NCBI GenBank assembly: GCA_015832175.1 | Contig: WJXW01000006.1 | Coordinates: 186,001-250,000, forward strand | Reading direction: 5' to 3' | DNA length: 64,000 nucleotides | Origin: Paraphaeosphaeria minitans | Taxonomy: Eukaryota; Ascomycota; Dothideomycetes; Pleosporales; Didymosphaeriaceae | Shown here: in pieces, positions 54,382-64,000 of the stretch | How positions within the stretch are numbered: the stretch's first letter is position 1 | Layout: the number at the start of each line of letters is the position of its first letter | Made by a program: the position numbers and the translations under genes | Notes under the pieces: model-generated | What the model saw: only the letters and a program-made list of their open reading frames with translations | Told to the model about the DNA's origin: nothing | The model's database searches: none

Positions 54382-56220
54382 ATGGCAGCTCCGACCAAGG
54401 AAGGCTCTCCCGACACCACCGCCTCCCCACAACCCGCTGTGCACTCCGGCAACGGCAACGGCAACGGCAACGGCGACGCGCAGAACGGACCTCGCCGCAC
54501 CAGCTTCAACTTCCTGCGCCGCAAGAGCTCCAGCGAAATCCGTGGCCGCAGCGTGTCCGGCGGCAAGATGGGCAAGAAACAAAAGGCGCTCGCCCAGGAG
54601 GATGCCCTGCGCAGACAGCGGGAAGCCGCGATGCGACAGCCTCCTCCGCGTCTGCCCAACCACTCGCCGCTACCCCAGATCGACCACTTTGGTGGAGACG
54701 ACGCACGACCCGATTCCATTGCCATTGTCTCCAACCGAGCCGGCAGCTCCAGCCACAACTTCAGCCGGCCCTCGATGGACCAGAACATGGCCCCGTCCAG
54801 CAATACTAACCCGCCGGCACCGTCCATGCCCAGCGCCTCGCCGGCCTACATGGGCTTTGACCCGTACCCGCGCACCGAGAGCATGACCCACCGCGGCCGC
54901 TACAGCTACGCCAGCAGCGCCGTCAGCACCATTGGCGTCAACAGTCCTCGTCGCGTGCGCAGGAGGAAGGACCCGACGCCCTTCAAGTGAGCATCGTCAC
55001 AGATACGTTCGTGAATTCCCCCTAACTCGAGCAGCATCCTCGTCATCGGCGCCAAGAGCTCTGGCAAGTCGTCCTTCATCGACTTCCTCCGCACCGCCCT
55101 CGCCTTGCCTTCGAAGAAGCGCCCTCACACCCCTTCTCCTCCGCCCTCCGCCGTTGTGCCCGGCTCGCCCTTCACCTCGCAGTATCTCGAGACCGAAGTG
55201 GACAATGAGCGCGTCGGCGTTACCCTGTGGGACTCTGAAGGCTTGGAGAAGAGCATCGTCGACTTCCAGCTCCCCATCGTCACCTCGTTCCTGGAGTCCA
55301 AGTTCGAGGACACATTCAGCGAAGAGCAGAAGGTCGTTCGTGCCCCTGGTGTCAAAGACACTCACATTCACTGTGTTTTCCTCGTCCTTGACCCCGCTCG
55401 TCTTGACGCCAATATCGCTGATTCGAAGAGGCCCAACAGTAACGTTGTTGGTGGGTTGAGCGAGACGCTCGACATTAACGTGCTCCGTGAGCTGAAGGGC
55501 AAGACGACGGTCATTCCCGTCATCAGTAAAGCAGACACCATCACCACCGCACACATGCGCCATCTGAAGAAGTTGGTGTGGGAAACGCTCAAGCGCGCAA
55601 AGTTGGACCCGCTTGAGGCACTCCACCTGGACGAGGATGACGAGGATGGCGAGTTCGACGAACGTGACGAAGACGCATACGTTCGCTCAGGCGACGACGG
55701 AGACTCGGAGATTCTTAACAAGATCATCGACAAATCTTCGTCAGACGATGGGTCTGACGTGTCGTCGCACCGCTCTGGCTCGCAGTCACCTCCGACGTCA
55801 CCACCGAGCGCAAGGAAGAATCACAGTAGGAAAGCCTCCGTCATGTCTGCCACCATCGAGAAGGAAGACCCCGAAGGCCCGTTCCTGCCCTTGAGTATCA
55901 TCTCCCCAGACCTTTACGAGCCTGAAGTCATCGGTCGCTCGTTCCCGTGGGGGTTCGCCGATCCATACAACGAAGAGCATTGTGACTTTGTCCGCTTGAG
56001 GGAAAGTGTCTTTAGCGAATGGCGCGCGGAGCTCCGCGAGGCAAGCAAGGACCAGTGGTACGAGGGCTGGAGGACGCAACGACTACAGAAGGTACCCGCT
56101 GGGCGCAAGGTCACAACGTCGGACGGACTAGCAAACAAGCAACTCTCGGTACCTGGGCAGAATGGTCGCGCAGTCAGCGCCGGCCGAGAAGTCCGCCAAC
56201 ACCACAGCACCCCTTACTAG
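54382..56220 (+). CDS. Septin-type P-loop GTPase (AspE-like, tentative)
   Basis: 596-residue septin-family GTPase. Exon 1 (54382-54986) codes a basic, Ser/Pro-rich N-terminus with a (Gly-Asn) run. Exon 2 (55035-56220) starts at the GTPase: ILVIGAKSSGKSSFIDFL has the P-loop GxxxxGKS. The G3-like element is DSEGLEKSIVDFQL (DSEG in place of DTPG), G4 is VISKADTI (SKAD in place of AKAD), and LSIISPDLYEPE and GRSFPWGFADPYNEEHCDF match the septin-unique element region. The C-terminal coiled coil of core septins is absent. The long acidic insert (about 370-420) and divergent G motifs suggest a non-core, AspE-like septin. It probably acts at the cortex in filament organisation. The intron has GTGAGC and GAGCAG ends and joins in phase. 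Confidence 0.82.
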
Positions 56221-57136
56221 TCGCCTTCTCCCCTAGCACGTTTGGAAGCACGGCGGCGACCAAACAACATCGCCGAGACCAGTGAGAACACGCCCACCCT
56301 CTTGCCGCGCGATGCCCCCACCACTTCCAAAAATCTTTCGTGTGTACGTTTTTCTGTTAGTTGATATACCTCATACCCCCTTTACTTCTTATTGTATGTC
56401 ATCGGCAAGACTGGGACAGATTTCTTCTTTGGCTGAAACTACTTTGCATAACTTCTCTTTGTATCCGAGTATGCGCATACCCCTTCTGTTTCGAGCTGAT
56501 GCCTTGACACGGCTGGTCTGCAGGGCGCCGCGCAGGTGGAGCTGGTCCTGGAGCTGGTCCTTGAGATGGATCGGGAGCTGGACCCGTCGCGATTGCGCTG
56601 CGCGTATAATGCGTCCGACGCGTGGCCTGCATCGGCGGCGCGGGCGTGCCCACGAGGGGAGGGAGTCGTTTGTCTTTTGCGTGGAGATTTCGCTGTGGAG
56701 AGAGTGTTGCATGTTCGGATAGCGGATAGATGACTTTGCACTTTCCCCCACCACCTCTTTCGTTCCCCGTGCTTGCCGCAACGTTTCCAATGGCGCAGAA
56801 TCGAAATCGCAAAACGGCACATGCGGAAACGCAGGTTTTTAATAGGTAGCTAGGTAGGTAGACTAGCAGCATCCGTCTTGACCCCCGCTTGTTCCGTGTT
56901 TGCGTTGACCATCCTACATGTACGCGCAAGGCAAACGCGCAAACGCGCTATCACGTGTCCGTTTGGGTCCCCCCCCCCTGGCCCCGGCCATGGATTTCCG
57001 CACCCAGCTGGATTAGACTAGGTAGACTGGTGCTAGACTGGTGCGAGACTGACCCGTCGTCGCCGCCGCCGACAAAGGATGCCGCGTCGTTGCATTGCGT
57101 GCGCATCTGGGGCGCAGATGCAAGAAGGAGAAGTAA

Positions 57137-57188
57137 GATGGAAGAGGGAAGATGGAAGATGGAAGATGGAAGATGGAAGATGGAAGAT
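57137..57188. repeat. 7-bp microsatellite (agatgga)n
   Basis: About seven copies with one interrupted unit. Confidence 0.8.
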
Positions 57189-57366
57189 GTAGAAGCAAGA
57201 GCCAGACGCAGCTGTGAGGAAAGTCGGTCCCGGGACACGGTGACTTGGGGAAAGCCGCTGTCTGTCTAACTACCTACCTACCTACCTATCTATCTACCGA
57301 CTCAAACCCAGGCATCTCGGCGCGGCGATTCGAGCGTGAGGACTGGTTCGGGGATCGGGCAGCCAC

Positions 57367-57480
57367 TTTGATTTGGTTTTGGGTTTGATTTGGTTTGATT
57401 TGATTTGATTTGGTTTGATTTGATTTGATTTGATTTGATTTGATTTGATTTGATTTGATTTGATTTGATTTGATTTGATT
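57367..57480. repeat. 5-bp microsatellite (gattt)n
   Basis: About 22 copies, with ggttt variants at the left and a pure run of at least 14 units at the right. Confidence 0.9.
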
Positions 57481-57502
57481 CGGGGTAGGTACCTAGGTAG
57501 CC

Positions 57503-57606
57503 GTAGGTAGGTAGGTAGGTAGGTAGGTAGGTAGGTAGGTAGGTAGGTAGGTAGGTAGGTAGGTAGGTAGGTAGGTAGGTAGGTAGGTAGGTAGGTAGGT
57601 AGGTAG
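57503..57606. repeat. 4-bp microsatellite (taggtagg)n
   Basis: About 26 uninterrupted tetramers. Confidence 0.9.
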
Positions 57607-57614
57607 TGGAGCTA

Positions 57615-58127
<513 letters not shown>

Positions 58128-58620
58128 CTACAAAGTAATCTACCGCTACTGCTACTCCCGTCTCGGATTACTGCAACTCATCCGATCGCTTCCGGGGACC
58201 TACGTGTTGGATTTGCGACCGTCCTCGAAAAGAAAAAAAAAAGAAATAAAAAGGTCCCTCATCTTGCCCCTCCTCTGCTCCCTATTAAAAAAAATGCAAA
58301 CAGGGTCGACACGCGGGTCGGGGTATATGGCATAGGAAACGTGGGCGCGCATGAAAAAAAAACAAGAAAAACAAAAACAAAAACAAAAGACTGCTTGCTT
58401 GCGGGTATCGGTATCCATCATGTGGTGCTGGGCTGCACACATGCGGACAGCCGAGCCGCCGGCCCGTAAAGCGCCATGCTGTGCGCCGAGTAAATATGCT
58501 TCGCTGGTAAGATTGGAAAACACTGAGCGGAGTAGTAGTCGCCGAGGCGTAGTAAGCGGAAGACTGCCTTGGTCGTTGTATCGTTGCTGCTAGTCGTCGT
58601 GCGCAAGGTATTATAATCCG

Positions 58621-60429
58621 TCAAGCGACGCTCTGTATGTATATCGCGAGAGAGCTCGAGGGGTCGATATGAAGGTTTGCGGCTGTCGGTTCGGGCCAGT
58701 TTCCGTGCGGCAGTGCACCATACAGCTTCGATTCGTTCTCTTTCTCCCAGCTCCTCCTCCACACTTCAAACTTCAAATCCCACCGGCGCATGATCCTGCT
58801 CCTCCTTGTTTGGATGGTGAGATCCAGTTGGCTGGAGTCTTTGGCGTACTGCAACTCCTGCGCACTCTTCTCTTTCTCGTAGTCAGCATGCAGTTGCTCA
58901 AGCTCCAACTGCTGCTTCTGGATCCTCAGTCTCGTGTCCCTCTCTTGCTTGGCTCTCAACACATTAATAGCGCTTTCATGCTTCGCTGGTAGCTTCCCCT
59001 GGATGATTCGCTGGCGCTCCAACTTCCTCCTGTCATCCTCTGTCACTACATATATTACTCCTTCATGCGCAGGATTCGGTCCCGAGCAGTAACCCTCAAT
59101 GTGCTTGAGTGCCGTTGCAACGTTCTGCGTCTCCATCGCTTGTACATTGCGAAGATCATGCTCCATCATTAGCTGAAACTCGTCCAGCCGTTCGAGCTGT
59201 TGAATGTGCTGTGAATGGTCAGCACTTTGCACACCAGGCTGGAAACGTCATAGCGCACCTGTTTTGGTTTTTCGATCTTTGAGGCGGCCAGCTGCGCCGT
59301 GAGGCGCTCCAAGCAATGCTGGTGGTTGGCTGCTAGAGCCGTACGCTGATTCGACTCGAATGCCGAGACCCGCCGAAATTGTTCTTTTTGTTCCGCCAGC
59401 AAGTTCTGGAATGTCTCACTTTCAAGCGCGGAGCTCAGTCGGGCTTCATCCATCTCGCTTGGCTCGTACGTCGGCGTTGCTGGCACGGTGGATGGTTCGC
59501 TTACGAGTACGTCCGTGTATAGCGCTTCAGAGAGGTCGACATTCAATAAGCCATTCTCACTGTATCCAGAGTCTCGCAGTGACACTGCTTCGGGCGACGG
59601 CGGATCGTCATCCGTTACCAGGTGGATTTCTGCGCTTGTCAAAACAGTTGACAGCACCTTCCGTGGTATGCGCTGGCCACAACAGGCGGGTGCAGCGCCA
59701 TCTTTTCTCTTCAAAGCTTCTTGCACGTGGACCCGGATGGCATACTTGGAAAGTGAGTGACCGCATTCGAGCTTGGGGCTTTGCGGCTTGAAGTGGTGAC
59801 CATGGTGAGAGCGAGAGGGACAGGCGCTGCGCAAGTAGTGAGACACAGGCTCGGAAGAATTCATGGCAATCAACAAACCTTTGCTCTTTCCTGAACAGGG
59901 AGAACAGTGCGGATGCGCGCTTTTGCTTTCTGGCGCTCGCGCCCTGTGCCGAAGAAACACTGGAATGCGGAGACAGAGAGGTTGGGAAACCAGAAGTCGA
60001 GTGTCTATGGCGCATGGGCGATGGCGGACCTTCCGGCATGACATGGTTCCTGTCTACCGAGAATGAGGCGCGGACAAGCGGGGGAGGCATGCGCGACATG
60101 GGCGACTTGTCTCGGGAGCTACGCGACGGAAGCGAGGTGAAGGTGGTGAATTGGGTTTCGCCTGAGTGCACAGAAATGGAGCTGCTCTGCTCACTTTGCA
60201 GTGACATGGTGGACAGGGCGGTCGCTATGTCGAGCACGGCGGGGCGTGGGATGAGGAAGAGATCCGGGTCCTCGATGCCGCTTGCCTTTGCAGCGAGAGT
60301 GAGTCGCGAGTCGACCAGGTCGTCGGTGTCGCCATCCTGGAGCCGAAGGGCTTCTGCAAAGTAGAGGCGGTCGTCGAAGATGGGGGCAGTGGTGAGGCCG
60401 GCGAAACCATGGCCGTCGGCATCTGTCAT
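58621..60429 (-). CDS. RING/IBR-like coiled-coil protein, degenerate zinc finger
   Basis: 568 residues from exons 59879-60429, 59259-59826 and 58621-59208. The N-terminal part has a block that looks conserved in fungi: RLYFAEALRLQDGDTDDLVD, then LAAKASGIEDPDLFLIPRP and LDIATALSTMSL. A Ser-rich linker follows. The mid-section (KLECGHSLSKYAIRVHVQEA, ACCGQRIPRKVLSTVL) aligns in style with the first finger of fungal RBR ubiquitin ligases (C-H-C-C...PxxCC...IP), but several Cys/His ligands are missing. The C-terminal half is long coiled coil (EKEKSAQELQYAKDSSQLDL and neighbours). Intron joins restore KEQ/SACPSRSHH and KPKQ/HIQQLERLDEF. It may be a scaffold that lost ligase activity. Confidence 0.7.
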
Positions 60430-60587
60430 GGCGCCTTCGCGGTCATAAGAATGGCTGGGAGGAGTCGGAACAGGTACAGTGGTGGGGGATTTGGCGATGC
60501 CACCGCGCACCGCACCGTGGCGAGAGGATTCGAGGTGGTTTTGGGCAGCAAGTTTGTGGGATTGGAGAGATCAGACGACGGGTAAGG

Positions 60588-60611
60588 TAGGGTAGGGTAG
60601 GGTAGGGTAGG
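60588..60611. repeat. (TAGGG)n tract, second copy in window
   Basis: Nearly five pentamers, about 160 bp upstream of the coiled-coil gene ATG; reads CCCTA on that gene's strand. Confidence 0.8.
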
Positions 60612-60781
60612 AGGAAGACGAAAGTGGAGAGTGGGTGGGCCAAGTAGACCCTGGGTCCGCATCCGACCAGGGCTCAACGGTCAACCGCGGCTGCCGTCGA
60701 GATGGACAGAAAGAATACGAACTACATAGTAGACTCAGGACTGGCGGTGATGTGTAGACTCGCAATGCTGATGCGCATCGT

Positions 60782-60807
60782 GCCGCCGCCGCCGCCGCCG
60801 CCGCCGG
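60782..60807. repeat. (CCG)n trinucleotide run
   Basis: Eight or more uninterrupted triplets, non-coding. Confidence 0.8.
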
Positions 60808-61666
60808 CTGCCGCGCCATGGATGAGGGTCCATGGCTGCGGGACGCTCTCTGCACTGTGTACTGTGTACCGTACCTAGTAGACCATGTACGCGCCCGCCA
60901 CAGCGCACAACAGTCGACGATGGAATGGGCCCGGCGACGGCTGCTCGCTCGTGACCTGTATCCTCCTCTGCGCTGCATCTGCACGATGACAGTCGGATAC
61001 CTGATGGACCATGTCGTATCTAGTCTACTAGACACCGTTGGTAGCTGTCAGCCCAGTAGTCAGGACCGACCACGACCGTGTGGACCAGCGGCAGCCTCAC
61101 CGCTCTGCCGTGCGTGAGCATCCCTATCTTCTCCTCCCCTCCCCTCTCCTCTCTGCTCCCTCGACGCCTGCTTCAGCGTCCTCGCCGACGACGGTAGCAC
61201 CCGCAGCCTCAACCCACTTCTTACCCTGAGCCGTGATGCCCTTGTTGCTGCTCTGCGGGCTGCCCCCCCTGGCCACCTCATCAGACAACTCACGGACAGA
61301 CTCGCCCTGGCGCGCACAAAGACGGCCACGCAAGTCCCGCCGTAGCCACAAAAAATGAAAAATAAAAAACCACACACCACGCCCGCCCCTGAGTCGCGAA
61401 CATGACCAGAGGAGAGGGGCGGCCGGAGATGAGGTCACGCAAAAAGCTGGCCGTGATCCCACCCGCTTGGGCAGGGCACAAGCTCCCGCAGCCGCTAGAG
61501 CTCGCCTGCCCTACGCCAAACCACCGTCGATGAGGACCAGTCTTGATGCGGTGCTGTATGTCGTATGTCAGCCGTCTGTTTGATAGAGGGAAAAATAAAA
61601 CATTCGCCCGGCGCCTTGACATTGTCAACCGTGTCGTTGGTACTAATCGTCATTCGGCCCGCAGCA

Positions 61667-61889
61667 CGACGCTGCACGCCCAGGTGCTCGACGCTGCACG
61701 TCTACCTGCCTACTCGACGCTGCACGTCCACCTACTCGACGCTGCACGTCCACCTACTCGACGCTGCACGTCCACCTACTCGACGCTGCACGTCCACCTA
61801 CTCGACGCTGCACGTCCACCTACTCGACGCTGCACGTCCACCTACTCGACGCTGCACGTCCACCTACTCGACGCTGCACGTCCACCTAC
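61667..61889. repeat. 22-bp minisatellite, about 10 copies
   Basis: The unit core ctcgacgctgcacgtcc is followed by accta. The last seven copies are almost identical. The first two are divergent, and one spacing is 25 bp because of a small insertion. Confidence 0.9.
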
Positions 61890-62798
61890 ACAGTACCTAC
61901 TCGACTCCCTCTCCACCCCCCTCACCACGCCCCGGACCTGCAGCTGAGACATCAATGCCAATTCGACATGAACAAGTGCTGTGCTGTTCTGTTCTGTACT
62001 GTTCGTGCTGTTCGTGCTGCGCTCCCCCATCCAACAGCAACTCCTACGACGGTGCCATAACAAGACGTGACCCAACGGCGCACCTCCCAACCCGCACGCA
62101 CGCACCTCCCTTGCTTGCCTCATCCAGGACTCGTCCGTCCGTCCGCGGCAATGGCAAGGGAAGAAAAAAAACCAGTGGGTAGGGTAGGTATCAGGTGAGC
62201 TGTAACCCGCAAGCCAGTCGAGCCAGGTCGCCGCATGCGACAGGTTGAGGTGACGAAGCGACAGAAGGGGGGAGCCGTCCGTGTCTGTACTGTAGGCCCG
62301 AGTCTAGCCACCTCGCTGCCGCTTCCGGCATGTCGTGCAGACGCAATGCAGCCACGGGACGGCCCTCGCCCTCCCAAGCCAGCCTGCAACCGCATTGACT
62401 CTCTTCTCTTTTTTTCGTTTCTTTGTTTTGTTTTGTTTTCTTTTCTTTTCGGCGTGACCGTTTTGGCAAACACGAAAGAAGGGGGGAAAGGGGGGGGGGG
62501 GCTCATCCGGGGTGACGGTGCGCCTCTATCGAATTAAATTACGTGCTCTCTCTCTCTCGGCCCTGACAACTGCATACGTGCAAAAAACGAACAAGCAACT
62601 AAAATAAAATGTACAATCAGAATAGATACCCCAACTGCCTGACCCGGCCTGCCCTCAAGCCAGGATCCCCGCGTGTGTGTGAAAAGTCAGTCAGCGTTGC
62701 CCATGACGTCCCTCTTGTCCCAACGCCGTACACAAATGTTCCCATGCATCAGGTGACCAGAAAGAATTGGAAGGGAAATGCAAGCGTCGCGTCTACCT

Positions 62799-63885
62799 CT
62801 ACCCGGCGATGAGGACCCACAGTAGGAAGACTGCATTCGGTTAGCTGGGCTGCTCCGCATCCGACGTCACGTGTAAACCTACATATCATCAGAACACCAA
62901 ACATCTTGGCGACAAGCCATCGGTTGCCCTGCACACGGCTCCAGTACTTCATCAACTCGCGCTGCGCACCCTCGACGTTGTCCACGACGTCTTCGGTGTT
63001 GGCGTCGATGCGCTGGATCTGCTCCCCCTGTTCCGACACCATCTGCGCCAGTTGGCCAAATATGCTTCCCAGTTCGGAAATCGTGCTTTCGATCGACTCT
63101 ATCGCATGTCCCCGCTGCTGGATGTACTGGTTCGGCGCTTGCGCTTCCTCCATCAGCATGAGCTGCGCATCCGACTGAGCGCCGCCGCGAGTCAGCGCTG
63201 ATGATCCCGAAGGATCGAGGGACAAGAGATCCTGTTGCGCGGCATTCGTGTTCCGGAAGCCTCCTGGCGATCGCCCTCGCTGCGGTGTTTGGTAAAGCGG
63301 CGAGTCTGTTCTGCTGGGATCGAGGCTCGTTTGCGAATGCGACGCTGCCGTGGAGAGAAACTGTTCCGTCCGCGATCGCGACGCCTGCATGTTCTTCGTC
63401 CGGACCTCGAGCACATCCTTGAAGCTTCCGCCCACGTTTTGAAGTTTGTCTTTCAGCATGACTACCACCTGGTGGTTGTGTTCGCCCTCCTGGTCCGCGC
63501 CAGGTTTCGCCTTCGGATGCTGTTTGCTTGTGAGGGCCTGGAGGTCCTGTATCTGCCGCGACAGCTGTGCCATGTCTTGCTTGATGACGAATGTCAATTC
63601 GTCAATCTCCACGGGCCGGTCGTCGAACAGTGTCTTGCGTCTTGCTAGTTGAGAAAGGCGCTCTAGTTTCGCCATGGTGCCCGAGATGGCACGGGCAACG
63701 TCGCGAGCGCTACGCTGGAACTCGGAGTGCTTGCGCTGTGCCGACGTGCCATTTGCTTCGGCTTTCTGCTGGGCTGTCAGGAGAGACTGCCGTTGCGCCC
63801 CCGTTTTCGACTGTGCCTGTTTTCGTTGCGCTTGCGCGAGGATCGAGCGGAACTCGTCCGTGCGGTCCTGTATGGACACGGCCAT
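62799..63885 (-). CDS. SED5: Golgi t-SNARE Sed5/syntaxin-5
   Basis: Syntaxin of the cis-Golgi mediating ER-Golgi and intra-Golgi fusion. Exons 62883-63885 and 62799-62830 give 344 residues. The N-peptide MAVSIQDRTDEFRSIL (Sly1-binding type, DRTxEF) is followed by an Habc domain with KLERLSQLARRKTLFDDRPV. The SNARE motif runs from AIESIESTISELGSIF through QRIDANTEDVVDNVEGAQRE, with the layer-0 glutamine in the MVSEQGEQIQRID stretch. The tail anchor is restored only by splicing: GVLM/IFFLLWVLIAG. Without the 52-nt intron the frame runs into non-hydrophobic text. The start fits the conserved N-peptide. Confidence 0.95.
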
Positions 63886-64000
63886 TGTGGTTTATGAGAG
63901 CGCGCGGAGGCGGAGGCGGAGGCGGCGGCGGAGGCGGAGGCGGAGGCAAAGGCAAAGGTGAGGCGGCGTCACCCTTACGCAGAAACGGAGTGGCTCTGCT
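63886..64000. promoter_or_regulatory. 5' leader of SED5, GGCGGA repeats
   Basis: A ggcgga/ggcggc run directly upstream of the ATG reads as pyrimidine-rich CCGCCT on the gene strand, typical of fungal leaders. Confidence 0.45.

Larger units (their letters stand above)
60430..62798. other. 2.4-kb intergenic region, repeat-rich
   Basis: Lies between the 5' end of the coiled-coil gene and the 3' end of SED5. It contains a TAGGG tract, a CCG run, a 22-bp minisatellite and a T-rich gttttgtttt stretch near 62430. No gene supported. Confidence 0.45.

Noticed and set aside
61543..62182. Thr/His/Leu repeat frames on the plus strand
   Set aside because: Artefact of the 22-bp minisatellite; same text recurs in two frames.
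62831..62882. SED5 lacking a membrane anchor
   Set aside because: Unspliced reading loses the anchor, but a good GTAGGT/TGCAG intron restores IFFLLWVLIAG.

Overview
The window is nuclear DNA of a filamentous ascomycete (Pezizomycotina). Dothideomycetes is my best guess from gene content and short introns, but it is not proven. Genes are dense and on both strands. Most contain introns of about 45-90 nt with GTRNGY donors, CTRAY branch sites (a perfect TACTAAC in the CENP-T gene) and YAG acceptors. No rRNA, tRNA, transposase or CRISPR was found. I rebuilt exon structures by hand by matching reading frames across splice sites, so exon ends are predictions.

Layout. 0-5.5 kb: an edge-truncated acidic protein, APC11, a TUM1-type sulfurtransferase, and a divergent short-chain dehydrogenase/flavin-reductase-like pair. 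6.9-10.8 kb: a two-gene surface-polysaccharide candidate, an intronless UDP-HexNAc-type dehydrogenase converging (42 bp between stop codons) on a large GT2 membrane synthase. 12-15.8 kb: a small basic protein, then a Thr/Ser-rich gene built from tandemly duplicated exon-intron units. 16-24.4 kb: a compact housekeeping block with VMA22, SHY1/SURF1, CENP-T, CMS1, a UBX4-like protein and a RAC1 GTPase. 27-36 kb: three lineage-specific proteins and a divergent DHA2 transporter/Zn2Cys6 regulator pair. 37.9-47.8 kb: SEC2, LRP1, a ketopantoate reductase family protein, MIX17 and a frameshifted hypothetical gene. 50.7-64 kb: a cytochrome P450, a septin-type GTPase, a degenerate zinc-finger coiled-coil protein and SED5.

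Several genes serve polarised growth and secretion (RAC1, SEC2, septin, SED5). They are not arranged as a cluster and I regard their proximity as incidental. The non-coding DNA is unusually rich in tandem repeats: a 23-bp and a 22-bp minisatellite, a 43-bp repeat, 8- and 11-bp repeats, TAGGG tracts, and a stack of five different microsatellites in under 900 bp at 57.1-58.0 kb.

The strongest unusual signals are the exon-duplication gene (13.0-15.8 kb), the dehydrogenase/GT2 pair (6.9-10.8 kb), two GC-AG introns (UBX4-like gene and the Zn2Cys6 gene), and a frame break in the 46.65-47.78 kb gene.
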